A DNA stretch of 64,000 bases from JARRKC01 sp037388505 (GCA_037388505.1 JARRKC010000014.1:1-64000), one strand, 5' to 3'; counted from the first letter of the stretch, positions 53,101 to 62,501 are shown. Translations and numbers: made by a program. Notes: a model not told the origin generated them from the letters alone.

Positions 53101-53129
53101 GGGGGGAACGGGAGGACGGGAGAACCCGA
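53101..53129 (-). repeat. Short block of the GGTTCTCCCGTCCTCC family
   Basis: Roughly one and a half degenerate units of the 16-bp repeat seen at 10921-11000, in reverse orientation, some 70 bases after the ROK gene stop. Confidence 0.6.
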
Positions 53130-53221
53130 GATGGGCGACTTCGACGCCCCGGGAAGAGCTGGGAGCATATCCCACTCCCGGAACCCGGCTTGCGCTTCGC
53201 ACTTCGCGGGTAGGGACCCCA

Positions 53222-53252
53222 GACTCGCCGGAGGGGGAGTTACCGGCGAGTC
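53222..53252. terminator. Strong hairpin in the intergenic region
   Basis: GACTCGCCGG and CCGGCGAGTC form a perfect 10-bp stem with an 11-nt loop, and flanking C- and G-runs extend the pairing with bulges. It lies about 190 bases behind the ROK gene. No T-run follows, so a factor-independent terminator is doubtful. Confidence 0.35.
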
Positions 53253-53750
53253 CGGGGGTGCAGAAAGGGGTCGGGTCTTTGTCAGTCCTGGTGCCCGCGT
53301 CCGAGACCGTCGAGCGGCGAATCAGTCAAGACGCGACCTGTCTGCAAGAGGTGCCAGATCACGACCCGGTGTGATCGGGCCGTGACCTCGTGCAGGTGTG
53401 AGAAGCGTTCCCTCTTCGATTGGATAGTGTCCGTGATTCCCATTACCAGATCCACACACCGCAAATGCATCTTCCGTGCCAGAATCCCACCACAGCGCTT
53501 CTTCCGCCGCAGTCGCGGCCTCCGCGAGGCCGGCCGGTCTGCCGGACGACAGGGGTGAGTCACAGTGACCCGGGGAGCGTGTCCGATCTCCCCGCGGGTC
53601 CTACAAAGCTGGTCTTCTGTCCTTGGGTTGGACTAGAATGCTTGTGGTGACGCGCTCTCGCTGTCGGAAGGCTATATCGGCTTCTTGCAGTTGAACCAGA
53701 TCATCGGCTCGACTTCGCGTACCGTCGCTACGAAGAGTGGGGAGTTGGAG

Positions 53751-54986
53751 ATGCCAGCCGAAGAGGTCTTCCTGGCAAGGCAACCGATTTTCGATCGTAC
53801 CAAGGCGGTTCATGCTTATGAACTGCTCTTTCGAGCCAGCCTGGAAAACCGCGCAGAATTCGCCGACGGGAGTCGAGCGACTTCTCACGTCATCGACACC
53901 GGTTTCTTCACCATGGGTTTGGAGCGCCTGACCGCCGGAAAGCCCGCGTTCATCAATTTCCCCAGGGACCTCCTGCTCAGGGAGTGGGCGACGTTGCTTC
54001 CCCCTAAACTGGCCGTCATCGAGATCTTAGAGGAGGTCGTTCCGGAACCCGAGATCCTTAAAGCCCTTGCGAGACTCAAGGAGCAGGGCTACGTCCTGGC
54101 ACTGGATGACTTCGTCTGCACCGATGGCTATGAGCCACTGATCAAGCTTGCGGACGTCATCAAGGTCGACTTCCTGTTGACCGAGCCGGACGTGCGTCGC
54201 CAGCTCCTCGATCAGTTGAGTCAACTGGGACACCCCGGGCTCTCCCTCCTGGCGGAGAAGGTCGAGACCTATTCGGAGTTCGAGGAAGCCCTGGAGCTCG
54301 GATTCCGATACTTTCAGGGGTACTTCTTCAGCAAGCCATCCGTGTTGTCCGCGCGTCGAATTCCTGCCCACAAGATGACTTATGTCAGAATCTTGCAGGA
54401 GATCCAGAATCCGGCGTTGGACTTCGGCAAGTTGGAAGAGGTGATCAAGGGAGATCTCTCACTGACGACGAAACTTCTTCAATATATCAATGCGGCGGCG
54501 TTCCCCTGGCGGCGCCGCATTGAATCGGTCAGGCAGGCACTCGTGCTCCTGGGCGAAACGCCGCTGCGGAAGTGGGTCTCCGTCGTGGCGCTTTCGGAAA
54601 TGATGAGCGACAAACCACGGGAACTCGCGGTAACCGCCTGTGTCCGCGGGCATCTCTGTGAAGGACTGGGAGCCACCATGACCCCGCGCCCGTCGGAACT
54701 GGACTGCTTCCTGGTGGGATCCTTCTCGACGCTCAGTGCGATGCTGGACGTGGACCTCGAGGAAGGACTCAAGCAGCTTCCGCTCTCCCGGGACGTAGCC
54801 GACGCCCTGCGGGGCAAAGACAACCAATTTGGCCGGATGCTCAAGGCCGTCCTCGCTTACGAGCAGGCGCAGTGGGCGGAAGCTGCGGCCCTGACCAAGT
54901 CCCTCGGCATTGCCGAGGACGTCCTGCCCAATCTCTACGTCGATGCCGTCAAATGGGCCGACCGAATCTTCGAGACGTCTCTCTGA
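53751..54986 (+). CDS. EAL-HDOD domain signalling protein
   Basis: 411 residues. The N-terminal EAL-like domain (about 1-200) begins FLARQPIFDRTKAVHAYELLFRA, with YELLF in place of the catalytic EAL/EVL. It keeps LDDFVCTDGYEPLIKLADVIKVD but probably no longer hydrolyses cyclic-di-GMP. The C-terminal HDOD domain (about 205-400) includes LEEVIKGDLSLTTKLLQYINAAAFPWRRRIESVRQALVLLG. Members of this class connect to motility or c-di-GMP signalling. ATG at 53751 follows GGGGAG. Confidence 0.9.
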   Translation: MPAEEVFLARQPIFDRTKAVHAYELLFRASLENRAEFADGSRATSHVIDTGFFTMGLERLTAGKPAFINFPRDLLLREWATLLPPKLAVIEILEEVVPEPEILKALARLKEQGYVLALDDFVCTDGYEPLIKLADVIKVDFLLTEPDVRRQLLDQLSQLGHPGLSLLAEKVETYSEFEEALELGFRYFQGYFFSKPSVLSARRIPAHKMTYVRILQEIQNPALDFGKLEEVIKGDLSLTTKLLQYINAAAFPWRRRIESVRQALVLLGETPLRKWVSVVALSEMMSDKPRELAVTACVRGHLCEGLGATMTPRPSELDCFLVGSFSTLSAMLDVDLEEGLKQLPLSRDVADALRGKDNQFGRMLKAVLAYEQAQWAEAAALTKSLGIAEDVLPNLYVDAVKWADRIFETSL

Positions 54987-55024
54987 TCCGCAGGCTCCAG
55001 CAGCCTGCGCGTCCCCTCCTTCAG

Positions 55025-56185
55025 CTAGTCCAGTCGCTTCTTGAATCGAAGAGCGCTGAACAGGAGCACCGCGAAACCCAGAATGAACAGGCCCAGCATC
55101 TGGGGCCACAGGATCTCGAAACCGACGCCCTTCAGAAAGACGCCTCGGGAGATCTCCAGGAAGTACCGGACAGCGTTCAGGTAGGTCAGGTACTGGACCG
55201 GCAGCGGCATATTGCGGATTGGAAAGGCAAAACCGCTCAACATGAAGGCAGGAAGGAAGAAGAAGAACGATCCCATCACCGCCTGCTGCTGCGTGTTCGA
55301 CACAGTGGAGATCAGCAGACCCGTACCAAGCGTACTCAGCAGGAACAGGATGCTGCCGGCAAGGAGTACCAGAGGGCTCCCTCGAAACGGAATGCCGAAG
55401 ACGAGGAGCGCAATCCCCGTAACGAAGATCACTTCCACGATCCCGATCACAGCAAAAGGCAGGGTCTTGCCGAGGATCAGCTCCGACGCACGGATCGGGG
55501 TCACCATCAGCTGCTCCAGCGTCCCGATCTCCTTCTCCCGCACTACGGCCATGGCCGTCAGCATGATCGTGACCAACGCGATGATGTTGACCACCACTCC
55601 CGGCACGAAGTAGTCCTGGCTCCGCAGCTCGGGATTGAACCAGATGCGGCTCTCGAGGCGGATACCCGCCTCCGGCAGTCGCACGGCGCTTCCTTTCTGG
55701 GACGTGACGCTCACCAGTCGTGACGCGATCTGCTCACGTGCCTTCCTTTCGGCGAAGCCGGCCACGATCCGGCTGATGTAGTTCGCCGCGATGGCGGCGG
55801 TATTCGAATCCGTGCCGTCAAGGAGAGCTTGGATCGCCGGCTTTCTTCCCTTTTCAAGGTCGGCTTCGAAACTTTCAGGGACCCGAACGACAGCCAGAAC
55901 CTGCCCTCGGTCGAGGATCTGCTCGACCCGGGCCTCGTCTTCCAACTCGCGGACGATTGTGAAATAGGGGGAAGCCTGAAAACCGGCAAGCAGCTCGCGG
56001 CTTGCCGGGCTCCGGTCCCGATCCATCCATGCCAGTCGGCTGTTTTCGACGTCGAGGTTGACGGCATAGCCGAAGATGATCAACTGAAGGATGGGCGGAC
56101 CGACCAGCAGGGCACGGGCACGGGGCTCCCGCAGAACCTGGAGGATCTCCTTCTTGAAGATGACTCCTATGCGACCGAGCCTCAT
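55025..56185 (-). CDS. ABC-2 permease, distal (YbhR/YhhJ-like)
   Basis: 386 residues. One N-terminal membrane segment, a periplasmic domain of about 150 residues (MDRDRSPASRELLAGF, then GRKPAIQALLDGTDSNTAAIAANY) and five C-terminal helices with VREKEIGTLEQLMVTPIRASELILGK as the ATPase-coupling stretch. The start overlaps the previous permease stop. Last gene of the efflux operon, it presumably pairs with the permease at 56182 as a heterodimer. Confidence 0.92.
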   Translation of the reverse strand: MRLGRIGVIFKKEILQVLREPRARALLVGPPILQLIIFGYAVNLDVENSRLAWMDRDRSPASRELLAGFQASPYFTIVRELEDEARVEQILDRGQVLAVVRVPESFEADLEKGRKPAIQALLDGTDSNTAAIAANYISRIVAGFAERKAREQIASRLVSVTSQKGSAVRLPEAGIRLESRIWFNPELRSQDYFVPGVVVNIIALVTIMLTAMAVVREKEIGTLEQLMVTPIRASELILGKTLPFAVIGIVEVIFVTGIALLVFGIPFRGSPLVLLAGSILFLLSTLGTGLLISTVSNTQQQAVMGSFFFFLPAFMLSGFAFPIRNMPLPVQYLTYLNAVRYFLEISRGVFLKGVGFEILWPQMLGLFILGFAVLLFSALRFKKRLD

Positions 56186-57315
56186 GCGATCTTACCCTTC
56201 ACCTTTTGGGTCGCTGCAAGCGCCACGACAACGGCAAAGATCGTTAGAAAGAGGATTTCGATTCCGATGACCGACATACCCACCCCTTTCAGGAAAATGT
56301 CTTTCAGAACCGTGACGAAGTAGCGCGCCGGAATCACATACGTGAAGGCCTGAACCGGGACGGGCATGTTCTGAATGGCGAAGACGAAACCCGAGAGGAG
56401 AAACGCGGGCAGGAACGACGAGACCATCCCCAGCTGAAAAGCAAGCAACTGACTACGGACTGTTGCGGAAAGAAAGATCCCCCAGCACAGTGCGCCGGCC
56501 ATGAACACGAAACAGCTGACGGCCAGGAGCAGAAGGTTTCCGCGGAGAGGGACTCCGAAAACGAACACCCCGAGGACCACTGCCAGAAGAGTATCGGCCA
56601 TGCCCAGGGCGAAATATGCGGACATCTTGCCCAAAACCAGCTCTAGGGGCCGGACGGGACTTGAAAGGAGCTGCTCCATCGTTCCCATCTCCCATTCTCG
56701 GGCGATCGTCAGCGAAGTGAGAAGCGCGGCGATGATCATCAGAATGACCGCGATCAATCCGGGCACGATGTAGTTCTTCGACTCAAGTGTCGTGTTGTAC
56801 CAGATCCGCGGCCTCAACTGGAGCGGCGACTCGAAGCTTCTTCCCAATTGGTGCTCCAGGATCCGGTCCCGAATCTGCTGAGACCAGTCGGCCGTGATTC
56901 CGGTGGCATATCCGAGAGCGATGGACGCTGTATTGGAATCGGTCCCGTCCAAAAGCAGTTGAACGACCCCGACATCGCCGCGGCGAAGATCAGCGCCGTA
57001 GTTCCTTGGAATCGTGAGAACGGCCAGGCAGGTCCCTCGATCAATGAGTGCTTCCGCCTCCGCGTAGTTATCGATTGTCGTGACCAAATCGAAGTAGCGG
57101 GAGCCCGAGAAGCGCGAGGCCAGTTCGCGACTGTCGGGCGTCCGATCCTGGTCGAACAGGGCAAGCGGAATCCGGTCCACATCCAGCGTCAGAGCATAGC
57201 CGAAGAGTGCCATCATCACCACCGGTAACGCCAGGGACATCGCCAAGCTGCGGGGATCCCTGAGGATGTGCAGGAATTCCTTGCGGGCGATCGCTCGAAA
57301 ACGCCGGAAGCTCAC
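56182..57315 (-). CDS. ABC-2 permease, proximal (YbhS-like)
   Basis: 377 residues with the same layout as its downstream neighbour: RKEFLHILRDPRSLAMSLALPVVMMALFGYAL at the N-terminus, a periplasmic domain with FDQDRTPDSRELASRFSGSRYF, and AREWEMGTMEQLLSSPVRPLELVLGK before the last helices. The two permeases are clearly related but diverged. The GTG start overlaps the ATPase-2 stop by four bases. Confidence 0.92.
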   Translation of the reverse strand: MSFRRFRAIARKEFLHILRDPRSLAMSLALPVVMMALFGYALTLDVDRIPLALFDQDRTPDSRELASRFSGSRYFDLVTTIDNYAEAEALIDRGTCLAVLTIPRNYGADLRRGDVGVVQLLLDGTDSNTASIALGYATGITADWSQQIRDRILEHQLGRSFESPLQLRPRIWYNTTLESKNYIVPGLIAVILMIIAALLTSLTIAREWEMGTMEQLLSSPVRPLELVLGKMSAYFALGMADTLLAVVLGVFVFGVPLRGNLLLLAVSCFVFMAGALCWGIFLSATVRSQLLAFQLGMVSSFLPAFLLSGFVFAIQNMPVPVQAFTYVIPARYFVTVLKDIFLKGVGMSVIGIEILFLTIFAVVVALAATQKVKGKIA

Positions 57316-58256
57316 CGTCGCTCTCCTCTCTGCGCCTCTTCCACCCGCAACACGAAGACGTCCTCGATGCTTGGCCGAACCTCCTCCAGCCTGCGCACCG
57401 TGATTCCCCGTTCCCGGAATTTCCGACGAATCGCAGATTCTGCCTCCTCGATGTCCCGGGTGCGGATGCGTAGACCGTTCCCAAAGATCGCCAGATCCAA
57501 AACCGCCTCGTCACCTTCCAGAAGACGCATACCGGCCAGCATGTCGGAGGATTCGAGCTGAAGAAACCGACTGTCGGAAAGACTTCGTCTCAGCCCCGCA
57601 GGAGCATCCAGCGCGATGATGGCGCCGGCATCCATGAGGGCCAGCCGATGACAGTACTCGGCCTCGTCCATGTAGTGGGTCGTCACAAAGATGGTCCGTC
57701 CTTCCCCGGAAAGCTGGTAGATCAGATCCCAGAAGCGCCGCCTCGCCAGCGGGTCGACGCCGGAGGTCGGCTCGTCCAGAAACAAGATCGGCGGTTCGTG
57801 GAGAATCGCGCAGCCGAGCGCGAGTCGCTGTTTCCATCCGCCCGGAAGGAGAGAGGTCCCCGTGCGGCGTCGATCGCCCAGGTCGAGCAGGTCCAGGATT
57901 TCCTCTTTTCGCTTCTTTCTCCGGCTGTTGGAGAGCCCGTAGATCCCGGAAAAGAAGTCGAGGTTCTCCTCTACCGTCAGTTCATCATAGAGTGAGAACT
58001 TTTGGGACATGTAGCCGATCGTCTGTTTGATGCTCTCCGGCTGACGGTAAACGTCGAAGCCGCCGACCCGGGCTTCTCCTGAAGTCGGTGCGAGAAGGCC
58101 ACACAACATGCGGATCGTGGTCGATTTCCCCGCCCCGTTCGAGCCCAGGAAGCCGAAGACCTCTCCCGCATGAACCGAAAAGGTTACGCGATCGACGGCT
58201 ACGAAATCGCCGAACTTCCGTGTCAGGTCGCGGGTTTCGACAGTGATCTCGTCCAT
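57312..58256 (-). CDS. ABC transporter ATPase 2 of the efflux operon
   Basis: 314 residues. Walker A GSNGAGKSTT, Walker B LFLDEPTSGVDP and switch histidine FVTTHYMDEAEYC are intact, but the signature reads LLPGGWKQRL rather than LSGGxxQR. With the partner ATPase it corresponds to the second half of the fused two-domain ATPase YbhF of Escherichia coli. Its start overlaps the ATPase-1 stop (TAATG). Confidence 0.93.
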   Translation of the reverse strand: MDEITVETRDLTRKFGDFVAVDRVTFSVHAGEVFGFLGSNGAGKSTTIRMLCGLLAPTSGEARVGGFDVYRQPESIKQTIGYMSQKFSLYDELTVEENLDFFSGIYGLSNSRRKKRKEEILDLLDLGDRRRTGTSLLPGGWKQRLALGCAILHEPPILFLDEPTSGVDPLARRRFWDLIYQLSGEGRTIFVTTHYMDEAEYCHRLALMDAGAIIALDAPAGLRRSLSDSRFLQLESSDMLAGMRLLEGDEAVLDLAIFGNGLRIRTRDIEEAESAIRRKFRERGITVRRLEEVRPSIEDVFVLRVEEAQRGERR

Positions 58257-59206
58257 TAGACCGCTCTCTCTGCCGTCAGCGTGATGAAAACGTCTTCCAC
58301 CGAGGTCGGCACCGGCTCGATCGAGACTTTGCCATATCCTCTCGACTCGAGGAATCGATTCAACTCGCTGACCGTGACTTCGGGCTCGAGCATGACTCGG
58401 ACACTCGCCCCGGACGGGCGAACGCTTTGAGCCGGAGGCCAGTCTTCGAGCACCCGCCGACAGCCGCGCACGTCATCGCAATGCAGCCGGAAACACCGGC
58501 CCGTCACATGCCCGCCAAGTGCGTCGGGAGCGTCACACAGGATCAGCCGCCCCTCGTGCATCAGACCGACCCGATTGCAGCGCTCGGCCTCGTCCAGATA
58601 GGCCGTCGAGACAACCACCGTCAGCCCCCTTCTGACCAACTGGTAAAGGATGACCCAAAAGTCCCTTCGCGAAATCGGATCGACGCCGTTCGTCGGCTCA
58701 TCCAGGAAAAGCACCTCCGGCTCGTGCAGGAGCGCGCACATGAGCGCCAGCTTTTGCTTCATTCCGCCCGACAGTTTGCCCGCTTGCCGATCGCGAAAGG
58801 GTGCCATCCGCGTCATGGAGAGTAGCTGCTCCATGAGATCGGCTCTCTTCTCGTCGCGAAGGCTGAACAGCTCCGCATAGAAATCGAGATTCTCCTTGAC
58901 CGTCAGGTCGACGTAGAGCCCAAAGCGCTGAGCCATATAGCCGATGCGATCTCTCACCCGTGCAGGCTCCCGAGCCACATCCAGTCCGCAGACTTCGACG
59001 GACCCGTCGGACGGGTCCATCAGTCCACAGAGCAGCCGCATCGTGGTCGTCTTCCCCGCCCCATCGGGACCCACCAGACCGAAGATCTCCCCTGAACGAA
59101 TCTCGAGATTCAGCGAGTCGACGGCTGTCAGTTCGCCGAACCGCCGGGTCAGGCCCCGCACGCGAACCACCACCGACGTTTCCGCGGTATTACCGGCCTG
59201 CTTCAC
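58256..59206 (-). CDS. ABC transporter ATPase 1 of the efflux operon
   Basis: 316 residues. Walker A GPDGAGKTTT, a canonical signature LSGGMKQKL and Walker B LFLDEPTNGVDP, but the switch-loop histidine is replaced (VVSTAYLDEAERC). It corresponds to the first half of YbhF. Together with ATPase 2 it should form an asymmetric heterodimer with one good and one degenerate ATP site. GTG start behind GGGAGG, overlapping the hlyD-like stop. Confidence 0.93.
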   Translation of the reverse strand: MKQAGNTAETSVVVRVRGLTRRFGELTAVDSLNLEIRSGEIFGLVGPDGAGKTTTMRLLCGLMDPSDGSVEVCGLDVAREPARVRDRIGYMAQRFGLYVDLTVKENLDFYAELFSLRDEKRADLMEQLLSMTRMAPFRDRQAGKLSGGMKQKLALMCALLHEPEVLFLDEPTNGVDPISRRDFWVILYQLVRRGLTVVVSTAYLDEAERCNRVGLMHEGRLILCDAPDALGGHVTGRCFRLHCDDVRGCRRVLEDWPPAQSVRPSGASVRVMLEPEVTVSELNRFLESRGYGKVSIEPVPTSVEDVFITLTAERAV

Positions 59207-60399
59207 CGACCTCCCTTCCCATCCAGGAGCAGCTCGGCATTGACCGGCATATTCAGCTTGAGCTCCTGTTCTGGATTGGCGATGTCGACCTTGATGCGGT
59301 AAACGAGCTTGACCCGCTCCTGCTGTGTTTCGATTTGTTTCGGAGTGAATTCCGCCTCGGAAGCGATAAAGGAAACCCGCCCATCGTAAGCCTTGTTCGG
59401 GTACGAATCGGTCGTGACTCTCACCGGCATCCCCAACTTGACACGACCGAGCTGTGTTTCGGGAATGTAGCCCCGCACCCAGGGATGAGCCAGGTCTCCC
59501 AGCGTGACCACCGACGAACCTGCTGCCACGACTTCGTCTTCCTCGGCCGACTTCACCAGCACGACGCCGTCGAAGGGTGCCAAGGCGCTGGTATCGTCGA
59601 TCTGAGTTTCGATTTGAGCGATGCGGGCTCTCAGAGCCTCGGCCTCGGTCTCGAGTGTCTTGAGCGCCTGCTGGTTCCGCTCGATCTCGAGGTGGGTCGA
59701 CTCGGTCTGTTTCAGGGCTGCCTTGGCCCGGCTGAGATTCTCCCGTGCGACCTGGATGTCTTGCCGACGTGGTCCTTCCACGACCAGGTTGTATCGCTCA
59801 CGGGCCTGCTTCGCGGCGCCCTGAGCAGTCTCATACGCGGAGCGGCTCTGATCGTGCTGAGCTCGAGAGATGTCTTCGGTCGCAAACAGGTCTTGCGCGC
59901 GCTGCCAGTCTTTTTGGGCTCTGTCGAAGGAGGCTTCTGCAATGGCAACAGCGGCTTGAGCTTCTTGAATTTCCTGCGGTCGCGATCCCTCGAGCAGACG
60001 GTCGAGGGTCGCCTGCGCCTGACCGATCTCGGCCTGACGCTGCTCGATCTGGGCTTCCAGACTCTGTTTCTGGAACGCGATGAGAGTCTGCAGCTCCTTC
60101 TTCCGTGACGCATTGCCACGCAGCTGTGCTTCAGCCTCACGCTTTTGATCCTGAAGCTGCCGGTCGTCCAGGCGCGCGACCAACTGGGACTTCTGGACGG
60201 AATCTCCCTCATCGACCAGCAGTTCGACCATCCGACCTGGGAATTTAAAGGCGACATCGGTCTGCAGCAGCTCGATATTGCCGGTGAAGACGATCCCGTT
60301 CTGATCGCCGTTCAGACCGCTGCGCGGCCAGAAAACGACCGCGAGTATCGCTGCTGCGGCTAACACCGTGAGAATGATGACGAAGCGCCATTTCTTCAT
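59203..60399 (-). CDS. HlyD-family membrane-fusion protein
   Basis: 398 residues. An N-terminal membrane anchor (FVIILTVLAAAAILAVVFW), a lipoyl-like beta region (GNIELLQTDVAFKFPGRMVELLVDEGDSVQKSQLVARLD), and a long coiled coil (about 90-260) with AEIGQAQATLDRLLEGSRPQEIQEAQAAV repeats. The barrel region follows (APFDGVVLVKSAEEDEVVAAGSSVVTLGD). It bridges the ABC permeases to TolC across the periplasm (YbhG-like). Start at 60399 after GGAAGGA; an in-frame TTG 21 bases earlier is less likely. Confidence 0.92.
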   Translation of the reverse strand: MKKWRFVIILTVLAAAAILAVVFWPRSGLNGDQNGIVFTGNIELLQTDVAFKFPGRMVELLVDEGDSVQKSQLVARLDDRQLQDQKREAEAQLRGNASRKKELQTLIAFQKQSLEAQIEQRQAEIGQAQATLDRLLEGSRPQEIQEAQAAVAIAEASFDRAQKDWQRAQDLFATEDISRAQHDQSRSAYETAQGAAKQARERYNLVVEGPRRQDIQVARENLSRAKAALKQTESTHLEIERNQQALKTLETEAEALRARIAQIETQIDDTSALAPFDGVVLVKSAEEDEVVAAGSSVVTLGDLAHPWVRGYIPETQLGRVKLGMPVRVTTDSYPNKAYDGRVSFIASEAEFTPKQIETQQERVKLVYRIKVDIANPEQELKLNMPVNAELLLDGKGGR

Positions 60400-60416
60400 G
60401 ACACGTCCTTCCAGGC

Positions 60417-61760
60417 TCAAGGGTTCAAGTCTCGGATGAGTGTCCCCGTTGATTCAGCCAACTGGATCCGGGAGAGGTTGAATCGATAGAGGGCCGAGAT
60501 CCGGCTCTCGTCGGCCTCCGCCAGATGTGTCTGAGCCTCGGTCACTTCCAGACTCGTGGTCACGCCCGCCCGATAGCGTCGCTCAGCCTGCTGCAACTCG
60601 CGCTCGGCCAGCGCCTTTCCCTGATCCGCCACGGTCAGCTGATCCCGGGCGAGGCGCAGCGCGGAGAGTGCCAGCCGGACCTCGAGGCTGATCTGCTCTT
60701 GCAGGTCCTGTACTTTGACCCGTTCCTGGCGGACTCGAATCGATTCCTCTCCTCTCCTCGCGTCCATGGCACCCCCGTCGAAGATCGGAATTTCAAGAGT
60801 CACACCTGCGGCCCAGGTCGGAATGCTGTTGGCCGCGCCCGGGCCGATGGTGCCATAGTTGGCGAATCCCACCAGAGCCGGCATACGCTCAGCCTTGGCT
60901 GCCGAGTAGGCCCGTCTCGCGGCTTCCAGCCTGCTCAGTTGAGACTGCAGATCGCTACGGTGTTCCAGGGCGCGATCCACAGCAGCCTGTTCGTTTGGGA
61001 TCGGCAGATCCGAAGGCTGCTCCAGATCGTCGGTCAGGATGAGATCCTCCGTCAGTTCGACGCCCAGCCACCGCTTCAACCGGAGAAGCGAGGTCGCATG
61101 TGCTTCGCGGGCGGCAAGATAGACCTGCTCTTGCTGTGAGAGCTTCACCTCGGCTCGCGTGACTTCGACGGCGATTCCCGTGCCCGTTTCCAGCTGGTGA
61201 CGAGCCAGATCCAGGAGCTCGCGGGCGAGGTCGCGGTTGGCCGTCGCCGTCTCCACCCGTGCCCGATCACGCAGAACCGCCAGATAGGCTGAAGCCGTGG
61301 CTCCAGCCACTGAGTCGCGGACATTCTCGCCGGCCAGCTCTGAAGTCCGGATGGCCTCGCGCGCTGAGCGGAAACGCTGGAACAGGCTCCAGTTAAACAC
61401 CACCTGATTGACGGAACCGCGGGCATCGAAGGTGGAGAAAGGACCCACCAGAGTGGAAGGCAGGATCGCGCGGGCGAAATCGAGACCCTGGGCCTCGAGA
61501 TTGACCGTCTGGCGGCGCTGCGCAACAGACCCGGCCACCTGAGGCAGAAGACCGGAGCGCACTTCGGCGGCCCGCGCTCGACTCTCGGCCACGGTTTCAT
61601 CAGCCAACCGAACCTGTGGGTTGCCCTGCTCCGAAAGTGCCAGGGCGACAGCCTCGCGCAAGCCTAGGGATCGAATCTCCCCGTGCAGGGAAGCCGCCGC
61701 CAGTGCAAAAACCGGAATTCCGACGAGGAACAGGAGTTGACTACGTCTCACAAAATACAT
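60417..61760 (-). CDS. TolC-family outer-membrane efflux protein
   Basis: 447 residues. A signal peptide (LLFLVGIPVFALAAASLHG) precedes the two internally related OEP repeats: LREAVALALSEQGNPQVRLADETVAESRARAAEVRSGLLPQV early on and DLQSQLSRLEAARRAYSAAKAERMPAL in the second half, with LAERELQQAERRYRAGVTTSLEVTEAQ near the end. Forms the outer-membrane channel of this pump. Start at 61760 preceded by AAGGAGAGG; an upstream in-frame ATG overlaps the tetR stop. Confidence 0.93.
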   Translation of the reverse strand: MYFVRRSQLLFLVGIPVFALAAASLHGEIRSLGLREAVALALSEQGNPQVRLADETVAESRARAAEVRSGLLPQVAGSVAQRRQTVNLEAQGLDFARAILPSTLVGPFSTFDARGSVNQVVFNWSLFQRFRSAREAIRTSELAGENVRDSVAGATASAYLAVLRDRARVETATANRDLARELLDLARHQLETGTGIAVEVTRAEVKLSQQEQVYLAAREAHATSLLRLKRWLGVELTEDLILTDDLEQPSDLPIPNEQAAVDRALEHRSDLQSQLSRLEAARRAYSAAKAERMPALVGFANYGTIGPGAANSIPTWAAGVTLEIPIFDGGAMDARRGEESIRVRQERVKVQDLQEQISLEVRLALSALRLARDQLTVADQGKALAERELQQAERRYRAGVTTSLEVTEAQTHLAEADESRISALYRFNLSRIQLAESTGTLIRDLNP

Positions 61761-61774
61761 CGCCTCTCCTTCTG

Positions 61775-62383
61775 TCATTCCTGCTGAAAACGGCGCCGAC
61801 CCTCATCGGTGAGGATCCCGTTGGTGAGTACGCTCATGATGCCCCTGAACACCTGGGCCGCCGTGAAGGGCACCCTCGCCAACACCTCTGGACTAACTGC
61901 CCTGTGAACGAGGGTATTCAAAAGAAGGAGGAAAAGATCGAGGTTGAGATCCGATCGAAACAGACCTCCGGCCTGGCCATCCGTAAAGATAGACCGAAAG
62001 AAAGTCTGGATGTTCTGTGTTCTATGCTGATCAATTTCATCCCACAACTCGGGAGCACTACGCTGCATGTCGAGGAGAAACTGCCGAGAAGGCCGCGGCA
62101 ACGCCTCCGAAATGAATGGAATCACCCGCTGGAGCTTCTCGATGGGATTCAGGTCCCGGTTCTCGGCGATCGCCGTCAAACCGCTGGTGATGATCCCGAC
62201 CTGTTGCATCAGTGCGGCTCGGAGCAGCTCCCTCTTACTCGGAAAGTGCTCGTAAACGGTGCGTTTGCTCATCCCCAGCTCGTAGGCGAGCTCGTCCATA
62301 GTCACATGGACAAACCCGCGCGCGAGGAACATCTCACGGCCCTTCTGAAGAATGCGATCGGCTGCCGTACTCGTGTCCGTCAT
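61775..62383 (-). CDS. TetR/AcrR-family repressor of the efflux operon
   Basis: 202 residues. The N-terminal DNA-binding domain is clear (ADRILQKGREMFLARGF, then TMDELAYELGMSKRTVYEHFPSKRELL). The C-terminal ligand-binding part is variable, as in the family. First gene of a seven-gene unit it probably represses, relieved by a pumped compound. There is no Shine-Dalgarno sequence; a palindrome GGTTT-T-AAACC abuts the ATG. Confidence 0.93.
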   Translation of the reverse strand: MTDTSTAADRILQKGREMFLARGFVHVTMDELAYELGMSKRTVYEHFPSKRELLRAALMQQVGIITSGLTAIAENRDLNPIEKLQRVIPFISEALPRPSRQFLLDMQRSAPELWDEIDQHRTQNIQTFFRSIFTDGQAGGLFRSDLNLDLFLLLLNTLVHRAVSPEVLARVPFTAAQVFRGIMSVLTNGILTDEGRRRFQQE

Positions 62384-62437
62384 GGTTTTAAACCGGAAAA
62401 ACGCAATCAGTATTTATAGTTTTCTCGGGATTGTCAA
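62384..62437 (-). promoter_or_regulatory. Promoter and candidate operator of the efflux operon
   Basis: On the minus strand a perfect TTGACA (62432-62437), a 17-base spacer and AATACT (62409-62414). The start would fall near 62402, about 20 bases ahead of the tetR ATG. The palindrome GGTTT-T-AAACC (62384-62394) lies between, where a TetR dimer would block transcription or translation. Auto-repression is inferred. Confidence 0.6.
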
Positions 62438-62501
62438 CCTGAATGAACCGGTACGGGCTATTCGACATCGAAATGAGCTCTTTGCCACGTAAAACTTAGC
62501 A

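Larger units (their letters stand above)
53030..53750. other. Long intergenic region with repeat and hairpin
   Basis: About 720 bases without a gene I can support. Contains a short GGGAGGACGGGAGAACCC block of the dispersed family (53101-53129), a strong hairpin (53222-53252) and a TAGAAT box (53634-53639) that could be the -10 of the following gene, giving a leader of about 105 bases. A possible 93-codon frame on the minus strand (53282-53563) lacks any support. Confidence 0.5.

Noticed and set aside
53282..53563. 93-codon minus-strand frame in the intergenic region
   Set aside because: No ribosome site, very basic low-complexity N-terminus and no recognisable domain; it overlaps a repeat-bearing region.
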